The translations under genes were made by a program, and so were the position numbers. Below are positions 1 to 12,149 of a DNA stretch of 64,000 nt, in pieces. Numbering within the stretch: position 1 is the stretch's first letter; every line of letters starts with the position of its first letter. The notes beneath the pieces were generated by a model. It saw only the letters and a program-made list of their open reading frames with translations. It did no database searches and had not been told where the DNA came from. The DNA is taken from positions 34,416,932 through 34,480,931 of the forward strand of contig CM034539.1 of the NCBI GenBank assembly GCA_020002185.1, written 5' to 3'. The DNA comes from Paraescarpia echinospica (taxonomy: Eukaryota; Annelida; Polychaeta; Sabellida; Siboglinidae).

Positions 1-2839
1 CGCAAAGAGTGCACTTGAAAATACCGTTTTGGTGTGATATGCGTGAATTTTGTTTGATCACTTTGTGATGGGACACGTTTGTTTCGAGAATACTGAATGT
101 ACTACTGCATTAGACAAGATAAAACATCAAATGGGAATGAGTTTTCACACCAATAACTTACGTACTATTTTCTTGTAACTTACGTGACGGAGATGAAAGG
201 GTAACATACATTCCCCTTTGCGGTTAATCTAGTAATATGTGTAGCTTGATATCAGTCTAACCTTCGTGAAGATTTGTAACATGCAGGACATCAATTTGGG
301 GTAAGACCACATTACTGATCCGTCCGTGCAAAGAGTGCACTTGAAAATACCGTTTTGGTGTGATATGCGTGAATTTTTTTCGAACACGTTGTGATGGGAC
401 ACGTTTGTTTCGAGAATACTGGATGTACTACTGCATTAGACAAGATAAAACATCAAATGGGAATGAGTTTTTACACCAATAACTTACGTACTATTTTCTT
501 GTAACTTACGTGACGGAGATGAAAGGGTAACATACATTCCCCTTTGCGGTTAATCTAGTTATACGTGTAGCTTGATATCAGTCTAGCCTTCGTGAAGATT
601 TGTAACATGCATGACGTCAGTTTGGGGTAAGACCACATTACGGATCCGTCCGCGCAAAGAGTGCACTTGAAAATACCGCTTTGGTGTGATATGCGTGAAT
701 TTTTTTGAATCACTTTGACATGGGACAAGTTTGTTTCGAGAATACTGAATGTACTACTGCATTTGATACGATAAAACATGAAATGATAATGTCTTTTCAC
801 ACCCATAATTTACGTACTATTTTCTTGTAACTTACGTGACGGAGATGAAAGGGTAACGTACATTTTCCTTTGCGGTTAATCTAGTTATATGTGTAGCTTG
901 ATATCAGTATAGCCTTCGTGAAGATTTGTAACATGCAGGACATCAGTTTGGGGTAAGACCACATTACGGATCCGTCCGCGCAAAGAGTGCACTTGAAAAT
1001 ACCGTTTTGTTGTGATAAGCGTGATTTTTTTTCGATCGCTTTGACATGAGACACGTTTGTTTCGAGAATACTGAATGTACTACTGCATTAAACAAGATAA
1101 AACATCAAATGGGAATGAGGTTTCACACCCATAACTTACGTACTATTTTCTTGTAACTTACGTGCCGGAGATGAAAGGATAACATACATTCCCCATTGCG
1201 ATTAATTTAGTTATATGTGTAGCTTGATATCAGTCTAGCCTTCGTGAAGATTTGTAACATGCATGACATCAGTTTGGGGAAAGACCACATTACGGATCCG
1301 TCCGCGCAAAGAGTGCACTTGAAAATACCGTTTTGGTGTGATATGCGTGAATTTTTTTCGATCACTTTGACATGGGACACGTTTGCTTCGAGAATACTGA
1401 ATATACTACTGCATTAGAGAAGATAAAACATGAAATGAGAATGAGTTTTCACACCCATAACTTACGTACTTTTTTTGTAACTTACGTGACGGAGATGAAA
1501 GGGTAACGTACATTCCCCTTTGAGGTTAATCTAGTTATATGTGTAGCTTGACATCAGTATAGCCTTCGTGAAGATTTGTAACATGCATGACATCAGTTTG
1601 GGGTAAGTCCACATTACGGATCCGTCCGCGCAAAGAGTGCACTTGAAAATACCGTTTTGGTGTGATACGCGTGAATTTTGTTCGATCACTTTGACATGGG
1701 ACACGTTTGTTTCGAGAATACTGAATGTACTACTGCATTAAACAAGATAAAACATCAAATGGGAATGAGGTTTCACACCCATAACTTACGTACTATTTTC
1801 TTGTAACTTACGTGCCGGAGATGAAAGGATAACATACATTCCCCATTGCGATTAATCTAGTTATATGTGTAGCTTGATATCAGTCTAGCCTTCGTGAAGA
1901 TTTGTAACATGCATGACATCAGTTTGGGGAAAGACCACATTACGGATCCGTCCGCGCAAAGAGTGCACTTGAAAATACCGTTTTGGTGTGATATGTGTGA
2001 ATTTGTTTTCGATCACTTTGTGATGGGACACGTTTGTTTCGAGAATATTGAATGTACTACTGCATTAGACAAGATAAAACATCAAATGGGAATGAGTTTT
2101 CACACCTATAACTTACGTACTATTTTCTTGTAACTTACGTGACGGAGATGAAAGGGTAACATACATTCCCCTTTGCGGTTAATCTAGTAATATGTGTAGC
2201 TTGATATCAGTCTAGCCTTCGTGAAGGTTTGCAACATGCAAGACATCAATTTGGGGTAAGACCACATTACTGATCCGTCCGCGTAAAGAGTGCACTTGAA
2301 AATACCGTTTTGGTGTGATATGTGTGAATTTTTTTTGTTCACTTTGAAAACGGACACGTTTGTTTCGAGAATACTGAATGTACTATTGAATTAGACAAGA
2401 TAAAACATCAAATGGGAATGTGTTTTCACACCCATAACTTACGTACTTTTTTCTTATAACTTACGTGACGGTGTTGAAAGGGTAACGTACATTCCCCTTT
2501 GCGGTTAATCTAGTTATATGTGTAGCTTGACATCAGTATAGCCTTCGTGAAGATTTGTAACATGCAGGACATCAGTTTGGGGTAAGACCACATTACGGAT
2601 CCGTCCGAGCAAAGCGTGCACTTGAAAATACCGTTTTGTTGTGATATGCGTGAATTTTTTTAGATCGCTTTGACATGGGACAAGTTTGTTTCGAGAATAT
2701 TGAATGTACTATTGCATTAAACAAAATAAAACATCAAATGGGAATAAGTTTTTACACCAATAACTTACGTACTATTTTCTTGTAACTTACGTGACGGAGA
2801 TGAAAGGGTAACATACATTCCCCTTTGCGGTTAATCTAG
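1..2839 (-). repeat. 326-bp satellite array, left arm (inverted)
   Basis: About 8.7 tandem monomers read on the minus strand relative to the main array. Reverse-complemented, every monomer lines up with the right-arm unit through its landmarks: the doubled ACGTAAGTTA, TATTCTCGAAACAAACG, the run of 6 to 8 A, GCGCGGACGGATC, CTGATATCAAG and CTAGATTAACCGC. Subtypes are mixed. Positions 1 to about 550 and 1990-2290 carry the CCATCACA/GGATCA subfamily of the proximal zone. The stretch from about 1780 down to 555 reads B-A-B-C, the same order as 12476-13704 on the plus strand. The part next to the gap (2290-2839) matches 14353-14902 inverted. No gene is supported here. Confidence 0.97.
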
Positions 2840-3839
2840 NNNNNNNNNNNNNNNNNNNNNNNNNNNNNNNNNNNNNNNNNNNNNNNNNNNNNNNNNNNNN
2901 NNNNNNNNNNNNNNNNNNNNNNNNNNNNNNNNNNNNNNNNNNNNNNNNNNNNNNNNNNNNNNNNNNNNNNNNNNNNNNNNNNNNNNNNNNNNNNNNNNNN
3001 NNNNNNNNNNNNNNNNNNNNNNNNNNNNNNNNNNNNNNNNNNNNNNNNNNNNNNNNNNNNNNNNNNNNNNNNNNNNNNNNNNNNNNNNNNNNNNNNNNNN
3101 NNNNNNNNNNNNNNNNNNNNNNNNNNNNNNNNNNNNNNNNNNNNNNNNNNNNNNNNNNNNNNNNNNNNNNNNNNNNNNNNNNNNNNNNNNNNNNNNNNNN
3201 NNNNNNNNNNNNNNNNNNNNNNNNNNNNNNNNNNNNNNNNNNNNNNNNNNNNNNNNNNNNNNNNNNNNNNNNNNNNNNNNNNNNNNNNNNNNNNNNNNNN
3301 NNNNNNNNNNNNNNNNNNNNNNNNNNNNNNNNNNNNNNNNNNNNNNNNNNNNNNNNNNNNNNNNNNNNNNNNNNNNNNNNNNNNNNNNNNNNNNNNNNNN
3401 NNNNNNNNNNNNNNNNNNNNNNNNNNNNNNNNNNNNNNNNNNNNNNNNNNNNNNNNNNNNNNNNNNNNNNNNNNNNNNNNNNNNNNNNNNNNNNNNNNNN
3501 NNNNNNNNNNNNNNNNNNNNNNNNNNNNNNNNNNNNNNNNNNNNNNNNNNNNNNNNNNNNNNNNNNNNNNNNNNNNNNNNNNNNNNNNNNNNNNNNNNNN
3601 NNNNNNNNNNNNNNNNNNNNNNNNNNNNNNNNNNNNNNNNNNNNNNNNNNNNNNNNNNNNNNNNNNNNNNNNNNNNNNNNNNNNNNNNNNNNNNNNNNNN
3701 NNNNNNNNNNNNNNNNNNNNNNNNNNNNNNNNNNNNNNNNNNNNNNNNNNNNNNNNNNNNNNNNNNNNNNNNNNNNNNNNNNNNNNNNNNNNNNNNNNNN
3801 NNNNNNNNNNNNNNNNNNNNNNNNNNNNNNNNNNNNNNN
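2840..3839. other. Assembly gap (1000 N)
   Basis: Exactly 1000 unknown bases. The round number suggests a scaffolding placeholder, not a measured length. Satellite orientation is minus on the left and plus on the right, so the change of direction happens inside the gap or is created by the join. The first known bases to the right (TAAAGTGGTC in place of the usual GTAATGTGGTC) look like an error-prone contig end. Confidence 0.99.
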
Positions 3840-6283
3840 TAAAGTGGTCTTACCCCAAATTGATGTCCTGCATGTTACAAATCTTCACGAAGGCTATACT
3901 GATATCAAGCTACACATATAACTAGATTAACCGCAAAGAGGAATGTATGTTATCCTTTCATCTCCGTCACGTAAGTTACAAGAAAATAGTACGTAAGTTA
4001 TAGGTGTGAAAACTCATTCCCATTTGATGTTTTATCTTGTCTAATGCAGTAGTACATTCAGTATTCTCGAAACAAACGTGTCCCATCTCAAAGTGATCCC
4101 AAAAAATTCACGCATATCACACCAAAACGGTATTTTTAAGTGCACTCTTTGCGCGGAAGGATCAGTAATGTGGTCTTACCCCAAATTGATGTCCTGCATG
4201 TTACAAATCTTCACGAAGGCTACACTGATATCAAGCTACACATATAACTAGATTAACCGCAAAGGGGAATGTATGTTACCCTTTCATCTCCGTCACGTAA
4301 GTTACAAGAAAATAGTACGTAAGTTATAGGTGTGAAAACTCATTCCCATTTCATGTTTTATCTTGTCTAATGCAGTAGTACATTCAGTATTCTCGAAACA
4401 AACGTGTCCCATCACAAAGTGATCAAAAAAAATTCACGCATATCACACCAAAACGGTATTTTCAAGTGCACTCTTTGCGCGGACGGATCTGTAATGTCGT
4501 CTTACCCCAAATTGATGTCCTACATGTTAAAAATCTTCACGAAGGATAGACTGATATCAAGCTACACATATAACTAGATTAAACTCAAAGGGGAATGTAT
4601 GTTACCCTTTCATCTCCGTCACGTAAGTTACAAGAACATATTACGTAAGTTATAGGTGTGAAAACTCATTCCCATTTGATGTTTTATCTTGTCTAATGCA
4701 GTAGTACATTCAGTATTCTCGAAACAAACGTGTCCCATCACAAAGTGATCGAAAAAAATTCACGCATATCACACCAAAACGTTATTTTCAAGTGCACTCT
4801 TTGCGCGGACGGTTCTGTAATGTGGTCTTACCCCAAATTGATGTCCTGCATGTTACAAATCTTCACGAAGTCTAGACTGATATCAAGCTACACATATAAC
4901 TAGATTAACCGCAAATGGGAATGTATGTGACCCATTCATCTCCGTCACGTAAGTTACAAGAAAATAGTACGTAAGTTATAGGTGTGAAAACTCATTCCCA
5001 TTTGATGTTTTATCTTGTATAATGCAGTAGTACATCTAGTATTCTCGAAACAAACGTGTCCCATCACAGAGTGATCGAAAAAAATTCACGCATATCACAC
5101 ACCAAAACGGTGTTTTCAAGTGCACTCTTTGCGCGGACGGATCAGTAATGTGGTCTTACCCCAAATTGATGTCCTGCATGTTACAAACCTTCACGAAGGC
5201 TATACTGATATCAAGCTACACATATAACTAGATTAACCGCAAAGGGGAATGTATGTTACCCTTTCATCTCCGTCACGTAAGTTACAAGAAAATAGTACGT
5301 AAGTTATAGGTGTGAAAACTCATTCCCATTTCATGTTTTATCTTGTCTAATGCAGTAATATATTCAGTATTCTCGAAACAAACGTGTCCCATGTCAAAGT
5401 GATCGAAAAAAATTCACGTATATCACACCAAAACGGTATTTTCAAGTGCACTCTTTGCGCGGACGGATCAGTAATGTGGTCTTACCCCAAATTGATGTCT
5501 TGCATGTTACAAATCTTCACGAAGGCTAGACTGATATCAAGCTACACATATAACTAGATTAACCGCAAAGGGGAATGTATGTTACCCTTTCATCTCCGTC
5601 ACGTAAGTTACAAGAAAAAAGTACGTAAGTTATAGGTGTGAAAACTCATTCCCATTTGATGTTTTATCTTGTCTAATGCAGTAGTACATTCAGTATTCTC
5701 GAAACAAACGTGTCCCATCAGAAAGTGATCGAAAAAAATTCACGCATATCACACCAAAACGGTATTTTCAAGTGCACTCTTTGCGCGGACGGATCAGTAA
5801 TGTGGTCTTACTCCAAATTGATGTCCTGCACGTTACAAAATCTTCACGAAGGTTAGACTGATATCAAGCTACACATATAACTAGATTAACCGCAAAGGGG
5901 AATGTATGTTACCCTTTCATCTCCGTCACGTAAGTTACAAGAAAATAGTACGTAAGTTATAGGTGTGAAAACTCATTCCCATTTGATGTTTTATCTTTTC
6001 TAATGCAGTAGTACATTCAGTATTCTCGAAACAAATGTGTCCCATCACAAAGTGATCTAAAAAATTCACGCATATCACACCAAAACGGTATTTTCAAGTG
6101 CACTCTTTACGCGGACGGATCAGTAATGTGGTCTTACCCCAAATTGATGTCCTGCATGTTACAAATCTTCACGAAGGTTAGACTGATATCAAGCTACACA
6201 TATAACTAGATTAACCGCAAAGGGGAATGTACGTTACCCTTTCATCTCCGTCACGTAAGTTACAAAAAAATAGTACGTAAGTT
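3840..6283 (+). repeat. Proximal satellite zone, uniform subfamily
   Basis: About 7.5 monomers that share ATAGGTGTGAAAACTCATT, mostly CCATCACAAAGTGATC, GGATCAGTAATG (no BamHI site in most) and CAAATTGATGTCCTGC. They resemble one another more than the following zone. The same subfamily recurs as single islands at about 15.1-15.5 kb, 38.8-39.2 kb and in the left arm (1-550, 1990-2290). Here it lacks the ordered A-F succession. No gene. Confidence 0.85.
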
Positions 6284-8239
6284 ATGGGTGTCAAAACACA
6301 TTCTCATTTCATGTTTTATCGTGTCAAATGCAGTAGTAAATTCAGTATTCTCGAAACAAACGTGTCCCATTACAAAGTGATTGAAAAAAATTCACGCATA
6401 TCACACCAAAACGGTATTTTCAAGTGCACTCTTTGCGCGGACGGATCTGTAATGTGGTCTTACCCCAAATTGATGTCCTGCATGTTACAAATCTTCAAGA
6501 AGGCTAGACTGATATCAAGCTACACATATAACTAGATTAACCGGAAAGAGGAATGTATGTTACCCTATCATCTCCGTCACGTAAGTTACAAGAAAATAGT
6601 ACGTAAGTTATGGCTGTGAAAACTCATTCCCATTTGATGTTTTATCTTGTCTAATGCAGTAGTGCATTCAGTATTCTCGAAACAAACGTGTCCCTTGTCA
6701 AAGTGAAGAAAAAAAAATTCACGCATATCACACCAAAACGGTATTTTCAAGTGCACTCTTTGCGCGGAGGGATCCGTAATGTGGTCTTACCCTAAAATGA
6801 TGTCCTGCATGTTACAAATCTTCACGAAGGCTATACTGATATCAAGCTACACATATAACTAGATTAACCGCAAAGGGGAATGTATGTTACCCTTTCATCT
6901 CCGTCACGTAAGTTACAAGAAAATAGTACGTAAGTTATGGGTGTGAAAACACATTCCATTTCATGTTTTATCTTCTCTAATGCAGTAGTATATTCAGTAT
7001 TCTCGAAGCAAACGTGTCCCATGTCAAAGTGATCGAAAAAAATTCACGCATATCACACCAAAACGGTATTTTCAAGTGCACTCTTTGCGCGGACGGATCC
7101 GTAATGTGGTCTTTCCCCAAACTGATGTCATGCATGTTACAAATCTTCACGAAGGCTAGACTGATATCAAGCTACACATATAACTAGATTAATCGCAATG
7201 GGGAATGTATGTTATCCTTTCATCTCCGGCACATAATTTACAAGAAAATAGTACGTAAGTTATGGGTGTGAAACCTCATTCCCATTTGATGTTTTATCTT
7301 GTTTAATGCAGTAGTACATTCAGTATTCTCGAAACAAACGTGTCTCATGTCAAAGCGATCGAAAACAAATCACGCTTATCACAACAAAACGGTATTTTCA
7401 AGTGCACTCTTTGCGCGGACGGATCCGTAATGTGGTCTTACCCCAAACTGATGTCCTGCATGTTACAAATCTTCACGAAGGCTATACTGATATCAAGCTA
7501 CACATATAACTAGATTAACGGCAAAGGGGAATGTACGTTACCCTTTCATCTCCGTCACGTAGGTTACAAGAAAATAGTACGTAAGTTATGGGTGTGAAAA
7601 CACATTCTCATTTCATGTTTTATCGTATCAAATGCAGTAGTACATTCAGCATTCTCGAAACAAACTTGTCCCATGTCAAAGTGATTCAAAAAAATTCACG
7701 CATATCACACCAAAACGGTATTTTCAAGTGCACTCTTTGCGCGGGCGGATCCGTAATGTGGTCTTACCCCAAACTGATGTCATGCATGTTACAAATCTTC
7801 ACGAAGGCTAGACTGATATCAAGCTACACATATAACTAGATTAACCGCAAAGCGGAATGTATGTTACCCTTTCATCTTCGTCACGTAAGTTACAAGAAAA
7901 TAGTACGTAAATTATGGGTGTGAAAACACATTATCATTTCATGTTTTATCGAATCATATGCAGTAGTACATTCAGTATTCTCGAAACAAACTTGTCCCAT
8001 GTCAAAGTGATTCCAAAAAATTCACGCATATCACACCAAAGCGGTATTTTCAAGTGCACTCTTTGCGCGGACGGATCCGTAATGTGGTCTTACCCCAAAC
8101 TGACGTCATGCATGTTACAAATCTTCACGAAGGCTAGACTGATATCAAGCTACACATATAACTAGATTAACCGCAAAGGGGAATGTATGTTACCCTTTCA
8201 TCTCCGTCACGTAAGTTACAAGAAAATAGTACGTAAGTT

Positions 8240-10193
8240 ATGGGTGTGAAAACACATTCTCATTTCATGTTTTATCTTCTCTAAAGCAGTAGTATATTCA
8301 GTATTCTCGAAGCAAACGTGTTCCATGTCAAAATGATCGAAAAAAATTCACGCATATCACACCAAAACGGTATTTTCAAGTGCACTCTTTGCGCGGACGG
8401 ATCCGTAATGTGGTCTTTCCCCAAACTGATGTCATGCATGTTACAAATCTTCACGAAGTCTAGACTGATATCAAGCTACACATTTAACTAGATTAATCGC
8501 AATGGGGAATGTATGTTATCCTTTCATCTCCGGCACGTAATTTACAAGAAAATAGTACGTAAGTTATGGGTGTGAAACCTCATTCCCATTTGATGTTTAA
8601 TCTTGTTTAATGCAGTAGTACATTCAGTATTCTCGATACAAACGTGTCTCATGTCAAAGTGATCGAAAAAAAATCACGCTTATCACAACAAAACGGTATT
8701 TTCAAGTGCACTCTTTGCGCGGACGGATCCGTAATGTGGTCTTACCCCAAACTGATGTCCTGCATGTTACAAATCTTCACGAAGGCTATACTGATATCAA
8801 GCTACACATATAACTAGATTAACCGCAAAGGGGAATGTACGTTACCCTTTCATCTCCGTCACGTAAGTTACAAGAAAATAGTACGTAAGTTATGGGTGTG
8901 AAAACACATTCTCATATCATGTTTTATCGTATCAAATGCAGTAGTACATTCAGTATTCTCGAAACAAACTTGTCCCATGTCAAAGTGATTCAAAAAAATT
9001 CACGCATATCACACCAAAACGGTATTTTCAAGTGCACTCTTTGCGCGGACGGATCCGTAATGTGGTCTTACCCCAAATTGACGTCATGCATGTTACAAAT
9101 CTTCACGAAGGCTAGACTGATATCAAGCTACACATATAACTAGATTAACCGCAAAGGGGAATGTATGTTACCCTTTCATCTCCGTCACGTAAGTTACAAG
9201 AAAATAGTACGTAAGTTATTGGTGTAAAAACTCATTCCCATTTGATGTTTTATCTTGTTTAATGCAATAGTACATTCAATATTCTCGAAACAAACGTGTC
9301 CCATGTCAAAGCGATCTAAAAAAATTCACGCATATCACAACAAAACGGTATTTTCAAGTGCACTCTTTGCGCGGACGGATCCGTAATGTGGTCTTACCCC
9401 AAATTGATGTCCTGCATGTTACAAATCTTCACGAAGGCTAGACTGATATCAAGCTACACATATAACTAGATTAACCGCAAAGGGAATGTATGTTACCCTT
9501 TCATCTCCGTCACGTAAGTTACAAGAAAATAGTACGTAAGTTATAGGTGTGAAAACTCATTCCCATTTGATGTTTTATCTTACTAATGCAGTAGTACATT
9601 CAGTATTCTCGAAACAAACGTGTCCCATCTCAAAGTGATCGAACAAAATTCACGCATATCACACCAAAACGGTATTTTCAAGTGCACTCTTTGCGCGGAC
9701 GGATCCGTAATGTGGTCTTACCCCAAACTGATGTCATGCATGTTACAAATCTTCATGAAGGCTAGACTGATATCAAACTACACATATAGCTAGATTAATC
9801 GCAATGGGGAATGTATGTTACCCTTTCATCTCCGTCACGTAAGTTACAAGAAAATAGTACGTAAGTTATAGGTGTGAAAATTCATTCCCATTTGATGTTT
9901 TATCTTGTCTAATGCAGTAGTACATCCAGTATTCTCGAAACAAACGTGTCTCATGTCAAAGCGATCGAAAAAAAATCACGCATTTCACAACAAAACGGTA
10001 TTTTCAAGTGCACTCTTTGCTCGGACGGATCAGTAATGTGGTCTTACCCCAAACTGATGTCCTGCATGTTACAAATCTTCACGAAGGCTATACTGATGTC
10101 AAGCTACACATATAACTAGATTAACCGCAAAGGGGAATGTACGTTACCCTTTCAACTCCGTCACGTAAGTTACAAGAAAAAAGTACGTAAGTT
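8240..10193 (+). repeat. 6-mer higher-order repeat, copy 1 (about 1954 bp)
   Basis: Six successive monomers start at about 8240 (A), 8566 (B), 8892 (C), 9218 (D), 9543 (E-like) and 9868 (F-like, ATTTCACAA and TTTGCTCGG). The next A monomer starts at 10194 and the same order restarts, so the unit is six monomers. The E and F positions here still carry some proximal-zone features (ATAGGTGTG, GGATCAG), so this copy is a mosaic. Confidence 0.8.
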
Positions 10194-12149
10194 ATGGGTG
10201 TGAAAACACATTCTCATTTCATGTTTTATCTTCTCTAATGCAGTAGTATATTAAGTATTCTCGAAGCAAACGTGTCCCATGTCAAAGTGATCGAAAAAAA
10301 TTCACGCATATCACAACAAAACGGTATTTTCAAGTGCACTCTTTGCGCGGACGGATCCGTAATGTGGTCTTTCCCCAAACTGATGTCATGCATGTTACAA
10401 ATCTTGACGGAGGCTAGACTGATATCAAGCTACACATATAACTAGATTAATCGCAATGGGGAATGTATGTTATGCTTTCATCTCCGGCACGTAAGTTACA
10501 AAAAAATAGTACGTAAGTTATGGGTGTGAAACCTCATTCCCATTTGATGTTTTATCTTGTTTAATGCAGTTGTACATTCAGTATTCTCGAAACAAACGTG
10601 TCTCATGTCAAAGCGATCGAAACAAAATGACGCATATCACAACAAAACGGTATTTTCAAGTGCACTCTTTGCGCGGACGGATCCGTAATGTGGTCTTACC
10701 CCAAACTGATGTCCTGCATGTTACAAATCTTCACGAAGGCTATACTGATATCAAGCTACACATATAGCTAGATTAACCGCAAAGGGGAATGTACGTAACC
10801 CTTTCATCTCCGTCACGTAAGTTACAAGAAAATAGTACGTAAGTTATGGGTGTGAAAACACATTCTCATTTCATGTTTTATCGTATCAAATGCAGTAGTA
10901 CATTCAGTATTCTCGAAACAAACTTGTCCCATGTCAAAGTGATTCAAAAAAATTCACGCATATCACACCAAAACGGTATTTTCAAGTGCACTCTTTGCGC
11001 GGACGGATCCGTAATGTGGTCTTACCCCAAACTGACGTCATGCATGTTACAAATCTTCACGAAGGCTAGACTGATATCAAGCTACACATATAACTAGATT
11101 AACCGCAAAGGGGAATGTATGTTACCCTTTCATCTCCGTCACGTAAGTTACAAGAAAATAGTACGTAAGTTATTGGTGTGAAAACTCATTCCCATTTGAT
11201 GTTTTATCTTGTTTAATGCAATAGTACATTCAGTATTCTCGAAACAAACGTGTCCCATGTCAAAGCGATCGAAAAAAATTCACGCATATCACACCAAAAC
11301 GGTATTTTCAAGTGCACTCTTTGCGCGGACGGATCAGTAATGTGGTCTTACCCCAAATTGATGTCATGCATGTTACAAATCTTCACGAAGGCTAGACTGA
11401 TATCAAGCTACACATATAACTAGATTAACCGCAAAGGGGAATGTATGTTACCCTTTCATCTCCGTCACGTAAGTTACAAGAAAATAGTACGTAAGTTATT
11501 GGTGTGAAAACTCATTCCCATTTGATGTTTTATCTTGTCTAATGGAGTAGTACATTCAGTATTCTCGAAACAAACGTGTCCCATGTCAAAGTGATCAAAC
11601 AAAATTCACGCGTATCACACCAAAACGGTATTTTCAAGTGCACTCTTTGCGCGGACGGATACGTAATGTGGTCTTACCCCAAACTGATGTCATGCATGTT
11701 ACAAATCTTCACGAAGGCTAGACTGATATCAAGCTACACATATAGCTAGATTAATCGCAATGGGGAATGTATGTTATCCTTTCATCTCCGGCACGTAAGT
11801 TACAAGAAAATAGTACGTAAGTTATTGGTGTGAAACTTCATTCCCATTTGATGTTTTATCTTGTTTAATGCAGTAGTACATTCAGTATTCTCGAAACAAA
11901 CGTGTCTCATGTCAAAGCGATCGAAAAAAAATCACGCATTTCACAACAAAACGGTATTTTCAAGTGCACTCTTTGCTCGGACGGATCCGTAATGTGGTCT
12001 TTCCCCAAACTGATGTCCTGCATGTTACAAATCTTCACGAAGGCTATGATGATGTCAAGCAACACATATAACTAGATTAACCGCAAAGGGGAATGTACGT
12101 TACCCTTTCATCTCCGTCACGTAAGTTACAAGAAAAAAGTACGTAAGTT
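10194..12149 (+). repeat. 6-mer higher-order repeat, copy 2 (about 1956 bp)
   Basis: The monomers run A (10194), B (about 10520), C (10846), D (about 11171), E (about 11497, AATGGAGTAG, GGATACG) and F (about 11823, GAAACTTCATTCC, ATTTCACAA). The following A starts at 12150. This is the cleanest canonical A-F unit in the window. Later cycles are shortened, for example A-B-A-B-C-D-C-D between 12150 and about 14.7 kb, and E-F-A-D then E-F-A-C between 19154 and 21700. Confidence 0.82.
10846..11097 (+). repeat. C-type monomer with 83-codon open frame (representative)
   Basis: An open frame of 83 codons starts at ATGGGTGTG and stops at the TAG of CTAGATTAACC. Frames of the same length open in about 28 monomers, for example 7588, 7914, 8892, 13453, 17039, 22027, 25939, 31964, 34244 and 37177, and on the minus strand at 555-806. 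Most other subtypes have TAA in the same frame at about codon 17, from CTCTAATGC or GTCTAATGC instead of ATCAAATGC. The product would be basic, with no signal peptide or clear domain; the Cys-x-x-Cys pair in it is isolated. The conserved length reflects monomer homogenisation. I consider protein function unlikely. Confidence 0.75.

Noticed and set aside
6393..6440. Zinc-finger-like Cys pair (CTLC) in the monomer translation
   Set aside because: A single Cys-x-x-Cys with no second metal-binding pair at proper spacing.
6284..6535. A large family of tandem 83-aa protein genes on the plus strand
   Set aside because: The frames recur because the DNA recurs. Most monomer subtypes break the same frame at one codon, starts and lengths vary (67, 69, 74, 76, 81-83 codons), and no promoter, splice or domain pattern supports genes.
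1..8700. A perfect large palindrome centred on the gap
   Set aside because: The inverted matches give different centres (coordinate sums of about 8720 and 17192), so the arms are related mosaics and not one mirror image.
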